Origin: Apibacter raozihei
Lineage (GTDB): Bacteria > Bacteroidota > Bacteroidia > Flavobacteriales > Weeksellaceae
Direction: 5' to 3'
Length of the DNA stretch: 64,000 nt
Assembly: GCF_004014855.1 (NCBI RefSeq)
Contig: NZ_CP034930.1
Location: forward strand, 2,709,716 to 2,773,715
Shown in pieces: positions 26,355-34,468 of this stretch. Numbering within the stretch: the stretch's first letter is position 1; each line of letters begins with the position of its first letter. Under the pieces are notes generated by a model. It was not told where the DNA came from, made no database searches, and worked only from the letters and a program-made list of their open reading frames with translations. The translations under genes were made by a program, and so were the position numbers.

Positions 26355-26362
26355 TATATTTG
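26355..26362 (+). promoter_or_regulatory. -7 element of the speD operon
   Basis: TATATTTG fits TAnnTTTG and ends 27 bases before the speD ATG at 26390. It overlaps an in-frame TTG at 26360, which argues that the TTG is not the translation start. Confidence 0.55.
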
Positions 26363-26389
26363 CAAAACTTAATTTGTTGTATAGTTCTT

Positions 26390-26740
26390 ATGAATTACCT
26401 TGGTCTTCACTCTTTATTAACTTTAAAAGTTAATGAAAGTAACAAACTGCTATCTTTAGATGAATTTTTATTTTTTACGAAAAAAATACTAGTTAAGTAT
26501 GAGCTCGAAAAAGTAGGTTGCTCATCATTTGTTTTTGACAACGGTGGTTTTACTTCTGCATTTTGTCTTAAAGAATCTCATATTTGCATTCATACATGGC
26601 CGGAACTTAGCACATTGACCCTTGATATTTATTTATGTAATTATTTTCAAAACAATAATCAAAAAGTAAAAGATATTTCAGAAGAATATATATATTTCTT
26701 TAATGCTGACATAATCTCTAAACATGAAATTTATAGATAA
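26390..26740 (+). CDS. speD: S-adenosylmethionine decarboxylase proenzyme (prokaryotic class 1B type)
   Basis: A 116-residue pyruvoyl-enzyme precursor that decarboxylates AdoMet to the aminopropyl donor. From the ATG at 26390 the motif 'KESHICIHTWPE' places the self-cleavage site at Glu62-Ser63, His68 and Cys83 ('IYLCNYF'), the same numbers as in the Thermotoga maritima enzyme, so it should be active. The N-terminal 'LGLHSLL' corresponds to the family's 'LG-H'. A TTG ten codons upstream is rejected because it lies in the promoter. First gene of a six-gene operon; the next gene starts four bases after its stop. The C-terminus is slightly shorter than usual. Confidence 0.93.
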   Translation: MNYLGLHSLLTLKVNESNKLLSLDEFLFFTKKILVKYELEKVGCSSFVFDNGGFTSAFCLKESHICIHTWPELSTLTLDIYLCNYFQNNNQKVKDISEEYIYFFNADIISKHEIYR

Positions 26741-26743
26741 CCT

Positions 26744-27934
26744 ATGATTGTTCGCTGCCCAAAATGTTCTAAAAATAACTCCTCAAGTTTTGGAAACAAT
26801 TACTTATATTTTGCATGTGCCAAATGCAAAAGACTCTTTGTTTTTAAATCCAATAATTGGCAATTATTAAAATCTTTGCGTAAAAATATCCATACTATTT
26901 TAGTTTTAGGCCAGAAAGGTATTTTTGATAGTCAAGAATACACTGTAACAGGTATTCTAATCAAAAAAGACGATGAATTTTATGAGTGGACGGAATATAT
27001 TTTACAATCGGAAACATTAGATTTTATTTATCTTTCAGAATATAAAGGTCATTGGACTATACTAAAAGAGGTCGAAGATTTAAAAGAAGTTAGAAAATTA
27101 TCTAAAAATAAATTACCCTCTTCTATTTCTTCAAAATTTAAAGAAAATAATGTAAAATTAGTTTCAGCTTTAGGCTTTTTCGACTTCAACCCATCTTTAC
27201 CTTATAAGACTCTGGAATATGATAACACCCCCTATTTGTTATCTATTGAGGAATCATTAGAAAAGTCGATTTATGTAGGTAAATATTTTACTCACAAAGA
27301 AATGAAAATAGCTTTTGGAAGCTTGTCATTACCTCCTAAAAAAGGTTATGGCCTCCTTCAGCCATTTTTAATTAATGTGAAAAATATGTCTTTAATCTTT
27401 ATATTTATATCTTTATTTCTAGCTGGTTTTCATTATTGGGCATATTCAAAAGAAAAAAATCAGGAAATTCTAGATACTAATGTTGAATATTATAATAATG
27501 AGGTTTTTATTACACCATCATTTGAAGTTGAAGATAGAGTTGGAAATTTAATAATTAAACTGTATTCCTCCGTTTCTAATTCTTGGACTAGTTGCGATAT
27601 GGTCTTGGTAAATGAATCTAATAATAATAAAGAGTATGCATTTAAAGATATTGAATATTATTACGGATATAGCGAAGGTGAAACGTGGTCTGAAGGAAAC
27701 CGTGAAGGTATTGTAAAACTGTGTGGAGTAGGTAAAGGAAAGTATCACATGGAATTTACCATGTCTGCAGATAAATCAAGTGTAAGCAGACACTCAATGA
27801 AAATTGAAGTATTATGGATAAAACCTTCATATTGGAATCTTTTGATAATTATTGGAGGTTTAGTTGTTATTTTAGTACTTATTTTCGTCGTAAACGTTTT
27901 ATATAATAGAATTAAGTTTAATCAAAATAATTAA
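26744..27934 (+). CDS. Zinc-ribbon DUF4178 membrane protein
   Basis: A 396-residue protein. Residues 1-35 form a zinc ribbon (Cys5, Cys8, Cys25, Cys28). Residues about 50-200 carry DUF4178 ('LGQKGIFDSQEYTVTGILIK' and a conserved 'EWTEYILQ'), a beta-rich domain of unknown function. A TM helix near 213-231 ('LIFIFISLFLAGFHYWAY') leads to an external or periplasmic domain (about 232-362, rich in Tyr, Ser and Glu), and a second TM helix lies near 365-390. DUF4178 genes often occur next to DUF350 and polyamine-synthase-like genes, as here. It may link a cytoplasmic complex to the membrane; its function is unknown. Confidence 0.85.
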   Translation: MIVRCPKCSKNNSSSFGNNYLYFACAKCKRLFVFKSNNWQLLKSLRKNIHTILVLGQKGIFDSQEYTVTGILIKKDDEFYEWTEYILQSETLDFIYLSEYKGHWTILKEVEDLKEVRKLSKNKLPSSISSKFKENNVKLVSALGFFDFNPSLPYKTLEYDNTPYLLSIEESLEKSIYVGKYFTHKEMKIAFGSLSLPPKKGYGLLQPFLINVKNMSLIFIFISLFLAGFHYWAYSKEKNQEILDTNVEYYNNEVFITPSFEVEDRVGNLIIKLYSSVSNSWTSCDMVLVNESNNNKEYAFKDIEYYYGYSEGETWSEGNREGIVKLCGVGKGKYHMEFTMSADKSSVSRHSMKIEVLWIKPSYWNLLIIIGGLVVILVLIFVVNVLYNRIKFNQNN

Positions 27935-27937
27935 GTT

Positions 27938-28123
27938 ATGAAATTATTACATTTTATTAAAAACAATAAAACATCACTTATTATTGGTTGCTTAGCATTA
28001 CTTTTTTATTTCCTTTACACATTCACGGGTAACCGGATATGTGATTGTACAAAAACAGAAAAATCCAGTACAAGCAATAGTCAAAACAGAAATCATTCGA
28101 GATCTTTCTTTTATCATAAATAA
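27938..28123 (+). CDS. Small single-TM protein in the speD operon
   Basis: A 61-residue protein: a short basic N-terminus (MKLLHFIKNNK), one TM helix ('TSLIIGCLALLFYFLYTFTG'), a Cys pair ('RICDCTK') just after it, then a Ser/Asn-rich stretch and a basic-aromatic end ('RSFFYHK'). The N-in topology predicted by its lysines puts the CxC motif outside. Spacing (3 bases before, 18 after) shows it is part of the operon. I do not recognise the family. Its position between DUF4178 and DUF350 suggests a subunit of the same membrane complex. Confidence 0.72.
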   Translation: MKLLHFIKNNKTSLIIGCLALLFYFLYTFTGNRICDCTKTEKSSTSNSQNRNHSRSFFYHK

Positions 28124-28141
28124 ATATATAAAAATATAAGT

Positions 28142-28354
28142 ATGGACATATCATTAAAAGTTATAATCAATTCATTAGTATTTTCAGGTTTAGGATTATT
28201 AATCTTAATTATATCCTATTACATCATTGAAAAACTTACACCTGAAAAAACCTGGAAAGAAATATCAGAAAATGGCAACATAGCTTTAGCTATTGTATTA
28301 GCTGCATCTATATTAGGCATTTCACTTATAATAAGTGCAGCAATACATGGATAA
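28142..28354 (+). CDS. DUF350 membrane protein (YjfL-like half)
   Basis: A 70-residue protein with two TM helices. The second carries the DUF350 hallmark 'ENGNIALAIVLAASILGISL' followed by 'IISAAIHG'. DUF350 proteins such as E. coli YjfL usually contain two such units; this one has a single unit and may dimerise. In E. coli, YjfL is encoded beside YjfC, an ATP-grasp enzyme related to glutathionylspermidine synthase, so the link with polyamine chemistry is recurrent. The last eight bases overlap the start of the aminopropyltransferase gene. Confidence 0.88.
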   Translation: MDISLKVIINSLVFSGLGLLILIISYYIIEKLTPEKTWKEISENGNIALAIVLAASILGISLIISAAIHG

Positions 28355-29861
28355 AATTAAGTTCGAATATTTACTTCTTTTTTCCGTTTTTATAATCGCT
28401 ACCTGTGGGCTGGTATATGAATTGGTTGCTGGTGCTTTAGCTAGCTATTTATTAGGTGATTCAGTAAAACAATTTTCATTTATTATAGGGGTTTACTTAT
28501 TTTCCATGGGAATAGGTTCATATTTTTCAAAATTCTTTAATAAAAATTTACTAAATGTATTTGTTGAAGTAGAAATTTTGGTTGGACTCATTGGAGGATT
28601 AAGTTCAGTTATACTTTTTTTAATCTTCAATATTGCTAGTTTTTTTCAGTTTACACTTTACTTACTTGTGTTTCTTACCGGCTGTTTAGTAGGCTTAGAG
28701 ATTCCAATTCTTATGAACATTCTTAAAGGTAGAATAGGTTTTAAAGATTTAGTTTCCAATGTTTTTACCTTTGATTATATAGGAGCATTGATCGCTTCTA
28801 TACTTTTTCCACTTATACTAGTTCCTAAATTGGGATTAATGAAAACTTCCTTGTTTTTTGGAATGATAAATGTCAGTATTGCTATATTTCTTGCTTTCCA
28901 CTTAAAAAGAGAGCTAAAAAATGTTATTATTTTGCAAATTAAAGCTGTAAGTTCTTTTGTAATTTTACTGGTTGCTTTTATCTTTTCTGAGAAAATTTTA
29001 TCTTTTTCAGAAGAAAAAATGTATGGTGAAACAATAGTATATACTCATTCTACTTCTTATCAAAGAATTGTTCTAACTCATAACCACAACGAATACAGAT
29101 TATATTTAAACAATAACCTGCAATTCAGTTCTGCCGATGAATATAGATATCATGAAGCACTTGTTCATCCAGCCATGTCTCTGGCCTCAAATGTTGAAAA
29201 TGTACTTATTCTGGGAGGAGGAGACGGACTTGCCGTGAGAGAAGTTCTTAAATATAGAGATGTTAAAAATATCACTTTGGTTGATTTAGACGAAGGGATG
29301 ACTAAATTATTTAAAAATAACTCATTGTTAACGAAACTAAACCTCAATTCTCTTTGGAATGAAAAAGTTAAAATTATTAATTCTGATGCTTACATTTGGA
29401 TTAAAAATTGCGATAAAAAATTTGATGTTGTAATTGTCGATTTTCCGGATCCTTCTAACTATAGTTTAGGTAAATTATATTCCGTGGGTTTTTACAAAGC
29501 TTTATATAATAAAATTACTCCAGAAGCTATAGTTGCAATACAAACTACTTCACCATATTTTGCGCCAAGGTCATTTTGGTGCATCGCTGAAACTATAAAA
29601 CAGGTTTTTCCTAAAGTTGAAGCTTATCACGTATATGTTCCTTCTTTTGGAGAATGGGGATTTACTTTATCTGCTAAATCTTCTAAAACTGATTTTCATA
29701 AAATACAAAGGAAAATAAGTAATTTACGATTCTACACATATAATTTTTATGATTTTACCTTATTTACCAAAGACATGTTAGCTAAGGATATTGAAGTAAA
29801 TCGTTTAGACAATCAGGTTTTAGTAAGGTATTTTGATGAAGAATGGGGAAAGATTCAATAA
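28347..29861 (+). CDS. Aminopropyltransferase (spermidine-synthase-like) fused to a membrane domain
   Basis: A 504-residue protein; the ATG at 28347 is chosen over a GTG four codons upstream. Residues 1-225 have about seven TM helices with a typical 'GLVYELVAGALASYLLGD' and 'FSMGIGSYFSKF'. The soluble half is a SpeE-type methyltransferase-fold enzyme: 'LILGGGDGLAVREVLKY' near residue 290, acidic 'TLVDLDEGMTKLF', and the catalytic-loop 'VIVDFPDPSNYSLGKLYS' with Asp where SpeE has its catalytic Asp. It should take the aminopropyl group from decarboxylated AdoMet made by SpeD. The acceptor is unknown; membrane fusion suggests a membrane-near acceptor. Overlaps the DUF350 gene. Confidence 0.88.
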   Translation: MDKIKFEYLLLFSVFIIATCGLVYELVAGALASYLLGDSVKQFSFIIGVYLFSMGIGSYFSKFFNKNLLNVFVEVEILVGLIGGLSSVILFLIFNIASFFQFTLYLLVFLTGCLVGLEIPILMNILKGRIGFKDLVSNVFTFDYIGALIASILFPLILVPKLGLMKTSLFFGMINVSIAIFLAFHLKRELKNVIILQIKAVSSFVILLVAFIFSEKILSFSEEKMYGETIVYTHSTSYQRIVLTHNHNEYRLYLNNNLQFSSADEYRYHEALVHPAMSLASNVENVLILGGGDGLAVREVLKYRDVKNITLVDLDEGMTKLFKNNSLLTKLNLNSLWNEKVKIINSDAYIWIKNCDKKFDVVIVDFPDPSNYSLGKLYSVGFYKALYNKITPEAIVAIQTTSPYFAPRSFWCIAETIKQVFPKVEAYHVYVPSFGEWGFTLSAKSSKTDFHKIQRKISNLRFYTYNFYDFTLFTKDMLAKDIEVNRLDNQVLVRYFDEEWGKIQ

Positions 29862-29873
29862 AGAACTGCTAAA

Positions 29874-31472
29874 ATGAATAAAGAAAATTATAATCGAAGA
29901 GAATTTTTCAAACTTTCATTTATCGGATTGTTCATAACTCCTTTTTTACTTCAATGTAAGCAAAAAGCAAAAAAATTACTCATAAACCTTACCGGCACTA
30001 ATCATATTTTAGGACATCGGCTATGGAGTAAAAATTTTCCAGAGGTTTCCGGTATTAAAGAAGTAAAATATTTAATTATTGGAGGAGGTATTTCAGGGCT
30101 TTCCGCTGCAAGACAATTAATTAGTAAAGGTATTACAGATTTTGCACTACTTGAAATGAGTGATGAAATTGGTGGAAATGCATCATCAGGCAGAAATAAT
30201 ATTTCTTCATACCCCAGAGGTGCGCATTATTTACCTCTACCAGATAAGGAAAATAAGGAGTTACTTAATTTCCTTTATGAATCTAATATAATAATTAATT
30301 ACAAAGAAGGAATTCCGGTTTATGATGAAGAACAATTATCTTTTGCTCCTCACGAACGGTTATTTATAAATAATTCTTGGCAAGAAGGACTTATTCCTAA
30401 GTCAACGCGTAGTAAAGATTCTGAATTGGAATTTAAACGTTTTTTAAAAGAAATGGACATATTCCGAAATATGAAAGGAGCCGATGGAAAATTTTTCTTT
30501 GCTATCCCTTTTTCATTTATTAGCCTGGACACAACACTACAATCACTCGATAAACTTACGATGAAAGACTGGTTGATAAAAAATAATTTTTCTGCTGAAG
30601 AATTGCTATGGTATGTCGATTATTGTTGTAAAGATGATTATGGTTTAGGTATAGATTCGGTATCTGCTTGGGCTGGAATCCATTATTTTGCATCTAGAAA
30701 AAATAATGCAAACTTATATGCGACAGATGCTGTTCTTACATGGCCTGAAGGAAATGCAAGATTAGCAGCCCATCTTAAAAAACGCTGTATAAACCATATC
30801 TATAAAAATCATTTGGCTTACAAAGTAGGTTTGGAAAAAGATAAGGTTCATGTACATGCATTTAACTCAAAAAATAATCAATCTACACTTATAAAGTCAG
30901 AAAAAGTCATTGTTTCCTCTCCTCAGTTTATAAACAAGTATTTAATTAAAGACAGACATGTATTTACCAAAAACTTTAATTATAGTCCCTGGATTGTTGC
31001 AACTTTTACTGTCAATTCGGCCTTACACGATAGTGAATTCCCTCTTTCATGGGATAATGTGATTTATAAAGGAAAAGGCTTAGGGTATATATACAATCAG
31101 AATCAAAATTTAAACCAGATAAACGATAAAAAAGTGATAAGTTATTATTTATGCCTTTCAGGTCCAGATTTAAATTTAGAACGCAAAAAACTTTTTAATA
31201 AAACAGAAAACTATTGGAGAAATTATATTCTTAACGATCTAAAAAAAGCACATCCTGATATAGAAAATTTCATTGAAAATATGGAAATTTACCGAATAGG
31301 TCATGGAATGATAGCTCCAGTTCCAGGATTTATTTTTGGTAAAGAAAAAAAGGAGGCTTCAAAAACAATAAACGACAAAATATATTTTGCCCATACTGAT
31401 TTAACAGGATATTCATTATTTGAAGAAGCCTTCCAACAGGGAATAAATGCAGCAAACCAATTATTAAAGTAA
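29874..31472 (+). CDS. Tat-exported FAD-dependent amine-oxidase-like lipoprotein
   Basis: A 532-residue flavoprotein. The N-terminus has a twin-arginine motif (Arg8-Arg9 in 'NRREFFKLSF'), a hydrophobic stretch and a lipobox ending at Cys28 ('FLLQCK'), so it should be exported folded with its FAD and anchored by lipid. The dinucleotide-binding motif is 'LIIGGGISGLSAARQL' near residue 66 with 'FALLEMSDEIGGNASSG' next; the C-terminal flavin segment is 'AHTDLTGYSLFEEAFQQG'. It belongs to the amine oxidase/protoporphyrinogen-oxidase-like superfamily. Its place after the aminopropyltransferase suggests oxidation of an aminopropylated product outside the cytoplasm. Last gene of the operon; only five bases separate its stop from that of osmC. 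Confidence 0.86.
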   Translation: MNKENYNRREFFKLSFIGLFITPFLLQCKQKAKKLLINLTGTNHILGHRLWSKNFPEVSGIKEVKYLIIGGGISGLSAARQLISKGITDFALLEMSDEIGGNASSGRNNISSYPRGAHYLPLPDKENKELLNFLYESNIIINYKEGIPVYDEEQLSFAPHERLFINNSWQEGLIPKSTRSKDSELEFKRFLKEMDIFRNMKGADGKFFFAIPFSFISLDTTLQSLDKLTMKDWLIKNNFSAEELLWYVDYCCKDDYGLGIDSVSAWAGIHYFASRKNNANLYATDAVLTWPEGNARLAAHLKKRCINHIYKNHLAYKVGLEKDKVHVHAFNSKNNQSTLIKSEKVIVSSPQFINKYLIKDRHVFTKNFNYSPWIVATFTVNSALHDSEFPLSWDNVIYKGKGLGYIYNQNQNLNQINDKKVISYYLCLSGPDLNLERKKLFNKTENYWRNYILNDLKKAHPDIENFIENMEIYRIGHGMIAPVPGFIFGKEKKEASKTINDKIYFAHTDLTGYSLFEEAFQQGINAANQLLK

Positions 31473-31477
31473 AGATA

Positions 31478-31879
31478 TTACCAAGTAAACGAAATGGTTT
31501 GAGCTACCTCTGGTGAAAGCGATAAGGATACCGGGCAAGTATGGGCTACACGCTCTAAAATAGTTTTTTGCTTTTCATCTAAATTCAGATTGGGGAAATA
31601 AATATCTATTTTGATTTCACCAATCCTTCTGGGAGAAGAATTCATTATCTTGGTCACTTCTGCACGAGTACCTATTAAATCAATGTTCATTTCACGTGAT
31701 TTTATACCCATAATCGACAATATACAGCTAGCCAAAGCACTTGCCACTAAATCGGTAGGCGAGAAACTTTCCCCTTTCCCATGATTATCTACCGGTGCAT
31801 CTGTGGCTATTTTCGCTCCACTTTGAATATGAACAGAATCTGTGTGAAGATCTCCTTGATAAATTACTTCTAAAGTCAT
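31478..31879 (-). CDS. OsmC-family peroxide-reductase-like protein
   Basis: A 133-residue protein of the OsmC/Ohr family, which reduces organic peroxides through two cysteines. The first is in 'LVASALASCILSIMGIK', the second in 'ERVAHTCPVSLSLSPEV'. The arrangement is more like OsmC-type YhfA proteins than Ohr. It follows the acetyltransferase by 22 bases, so the two are likely cotranscribed. It is convergent with the polyamine-like operon. Confidence 0.9.
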   Translation of the reverse strand: MTLEVIYQGDLHTDSVHIQSGAKIATDAPVDNHGKGESFSPTDLVASALASCILSIMGIKSREMNIDLIGTRAEVTKIMNSSPRRIGEIKIDIYFPNLNLDEKQKTILERVAHTCPVSLSLSPEVAQTISFTW

Positions 31880-31901
31880 AATATTTGTATTTAATTATTT
31901 T

Positions 31902-32354
31902 TTAATTATTTTCAATCGTACAATTAATCCACTCAGGATCGAAAGAGGCTTTACATTTTTTATAAAATTTAATTGCCGGTTCATTCCATTCCAATACCTG
32001 CCAGGTCATACCCGAAAAATTATTACTTTTCATTTCTTTAAGCAAAGAATCAAAAAGCTTACTACCTACTCCCTTCCCTCTCCAGTCCTTACTCACAATA
32101 ATATCTTCCAGATACATACGTTCACCTTTCCATGTTGAAAATCGAATATAATATAAAGCAAAACCTACCACCCTTCCGGATTTTGTATCTTCTGCAACAA
32201 AAGCCCACCAAACAGGATGTTTACCAAATCCACTTTTTTCAAATTGATCAATTTTGATTGTAACCTCTTCAGGTGCCTTTTCAAATTCCGCTAATTCTCT
32301 TACTAACTCTAATAATCTCGGACAATCTTCTTTTTTTGCTTTTCTTATGATCAT
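31902..32354 (-). CDS. SSAT-like diamine/thialysine N-acetyltransferase
   Basis: A 150-residue GNAT enzyme that strongly resembles the spermidine/spermine N1-acetyltransferase (SAT1) and thialysine acetyltransferase family: 'LVRELAEFEKAPEEVT', 'GFGKHPVWWAFVAED', 'VVGFALYYIRFSTWKGERMY', 'LEDIIVSKDWRGKGVGSKLF' and 'EWNEPAIKFYKKCKAS' all match the family pattern, including the acetyl-CoA loop R-G-K-G-V-G. It would acetylate polyamines or lysine analogues. Its location 0.4 kb from the speD operon supports a polyamine connection. A -7 element lies 25 bases upstream. Confidence 0.85.
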   Translation of the reverse strand: MIIRKAKKEDCPRLLELVRELAEFEKAPEEVTIKIDQFEKSGFGKHPVWWAFVAEDTKSGRVVGFALYYIRFSTWKGERMYLEDIIVSKDWRGKGVGSKLFDSLLKEMKSNNFSGMTWQVLEWNEPAIKFYKKCKASFDPEWINCTIENN

Positions 32355-32379
32355 GTATTTTCTTTATTTTACTTTATAC

Positions 32380-32387
32380 CAAAGTTA
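32380..32387 (-). promoter_or_regulatory. -7 element of the SSAT-osmC unit
   Basis: TAACTTTG on the minus strand fits TAnnTTTG, 25 bases upstream of the acetyltransferase ATG. Confidence 0.5.
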
Positions 32388-32508
32388 CTAATTAATACTA
32401 ATACGTAAGCATCTAAAATTTCGAAAACGTCAATTTGTCACTATTAATGAGTTGGTATTTTTTTTGATTTTTAATGGAAAATAAATTTTAATAAAAGATA
32501 TAACACAT

Positions 32509-34392
32509 ATGGCAAAAGGTAATATCAATGTATCAGTAGAAAACATTTTTCCTCTGATAAAAAAGTTTTTATATAGTGATCATGAGATATTTTTACGTGA
32601 ATTAGTTTCAAATGCAACTGATGCTACTCTAAAACTTAAACATTTAACCAATATTGGTGAAGCTAAGGTTGAATATGGTAGTCCTATCATTGAAATTAAA
32701 ATAGATAAAGAAAATAAAACACTTCATATTATCGATCAGGGTATCGGTATGACGGAAGAAGAAGTGCAAAAATATATCAATGAAGTAGCTTTCTCGGGTG
32801 CAGAAGATTTTATATCTAAACATAAAGATGCTGAAAAAGAAGGTATTATCGGACATTTTGGTCTAGGTTTTTATTCATCTTTTATGGTCGCGGATAAAGT
32901 GGAAATTATTACCAAATCATTTACAGATGCACCTGCGGTTCATTGGGTATGTGACGGTAGCCCTCAATTTGATTTAGGCCCTTCAGATAAAACTAATCGT
33001 GGAACTGAAATTATTCTTCATATAGCTGAAGATTCTCAGGAGTTTTTAGAGGAATATAAAATACGGGAATTACTGCAAAAATATAATCGTTTTATGCCTA
33101 TTCCAATTAAATTTGGAACTAAGGAAGAAACTTTACCTTTACCAGAGGATGCAGATAAAGATGCTACTCCAGAAAAAGTAGTTGTAGATGATATCATTAA
33201 CAATCCCAACCCTGCCTGGACCAAAGCTCCTTCTGAATTAAAAGAGGAAGATTACAAAGCTTTTTATCATGAGCTGTATCCAATGCAGTTTGATGAGCCA
33301 TTATTCAACATACATTTAAATGTTGACTACCCCTTTCATTTAACCGGAATATTATTTTTCCCCAAACTTGGTAACAATATAAATATTGATAAAGATAAAA
33401 TACAATTATATCAAAATCAAGTATTTGTAACCGATGAAGTTAAAGGAATTGTTCCAGACTTTTTAATGTTACTACGAGGAGTTATTGATTCTCCGGATAT
33501 TCCGTTGAATGTTTCCCGTTCCTACCTTCAGGCTGATGGTGCTGTGAAAAAAATATCTTCTTACATCACGAAAAAAGTGGCTGATAAAATGGTTTCATTA
33601 ATGAATGAAAACCGTGAAGACTATGAGAAAAAATGGAATGATATAAAGGTTGTTATTGAATATGGAATGATTTCAGAAGAAAAATTCTTTGAAAAATCAG
33701 ACAAATTTGCATTATATCCTACTGTTGATGGTACTTATTATACATTTGATGAGCTTAAAGATAAAATTAAAGATCTTCAAACTGATAAAGACGGAAAATT
33801 AATCATACTTTATGCTTCCAACATCCATGAACAGGATCAATATATTCAAACAGTAAAAGATAAAGGATATGAAGTTTTACTTCTAGATTCTCCTATTACA
33901 TCTCACTTAATTCAGAAACTGGAAACTTCTAAAGAAAATATATCTTTTGTTCGTGTTGATGCAGATCACATTAACAACTTGATTAAAAAAGAAGAAGAAA
34001 CAGTATCTGTTCTTTCAGATGAAGAAAAAGAAAACCTGAAAAAAGAACTGGAAGAAGCTATTGATTCTAAAAGTTATACAATTGAGCTGGAAAATCTAGG
34101 CAAAAATGATGCACCTTTTATGTTAACACAGCCCGAATTTATGAGAAGAATGAAGGATATGCAGCAATTGGGAGGTGGTATGTACGGAATGATGGGTAAT
34201 TTCCCTGAAATGTATAATCTGGTAGTAAACACTAATAGTCCGCTGGCTTCAGAAATTTTATCCAAAGATAATAAAGAGGAGAAAGCCAAAGTTATTAGAC
34301 AAGCTCTTGATTTGGCAAAACTGTCTCAAAATATTCTCAAAGGTAAAGATTTAACTGATTTTATCAAACGTAGTTTTGAAATGATCAAATAA
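32509..34392 (+). CDS. htpG: Hsp90-family chaperone HtpG
   Basis: A 627-residue cytoplasmic chaperone of usual length. GHKL ATPase motifs: 'LRELVSNATDATLKL', 'IDQGIGMTEEE', 'GHFGLGFYSSFMVAD', 'RGTEIILHI'. The middle domain has 'NVDYPFHLTGILFFPKL' and 'DSPDIPLNVSRSYLQAD' with the catalytic Arg; the C-terminal dimerisation domain includes the Met-rich 'MRRMKDMQQLGGGMYGMMGN'. Monocistronic with a strong bidirectional terminator after it. Confidence 0.97.
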   Translation: MAKGNINVSVENIFPLIKKFLYSDHEIFLRELVSNATDATLKLKHLTNIGEAKVEYGSPIIEIKIDKENKTLHIIDQGIGMTEEEVQKYINEVAFSGAEDFISKHKDAEKEGIIGHFGLGFYSSFMVADKVEIITKSFTDAPAVHWVCDGSPQFDLGPSDKTNRGTEIILHIAEDSQEFLEEYKIRELLQKYNRFMPIPIKFGTKEETLPLPEDADKDATPEKVVVDDIINNPNPAWTKAPSELKEEDYKAFYHELYPMQFDEPLFNIHLNVDYPFHLTGILFFPKLGNNINIDKDKIQLYQNQVFVTDEVKGIVPDFLMLLRGVIDSPDIPLNVSRSYLQADGAVKKISSYITKKVADKMVSLMNENREDYEKKWNDIKVVIEYGMISEEKFFEKSDKFALYPTVDGTYYTFDELKDKIKDLQTDKDGKLIILYASNIHEQDQYIQTVKDKGYEVLLLDSPITSHLIQKLETSKENISFVRVDADHINNLIKKEEETVSVLSDEEKENLKKELEEAIDSKSYTIELENLGKNDAPFMLTQPEFMRRMKDMQQLGGGMYGMMGNFPEMYNLVVNTNSPLASEILSKDNKEEKAKVIRQALDLAKLSQNILKGKDLTDFIKRSFEMIK

Positions 34393-34411
34393 CATATTTA
34401 TAGTTAAACAT

Positions 34412-34444
34412 AAAAAAGCCACTTAAATAAAAAGTGGCTTTTTT
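34412..34444. terminator. Bidirectional terminator
   Basis: Perfect 13-base arms (34412-34424 and 34432-34444) with A-run and T-run ends, between htpG and the convergent DUF4197 gene. Confidence 0.88.
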
Positions 34445-34468
34445 TATATTAATATTAACTGAATATTA

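Noticed and set aside
26360-26389. TTG start that would lengthen SpeD by ten residues
   Set aside because: It overlaps the -7 element, and the ATG at 26390 gives exact agreement with SpeD residue numbering.
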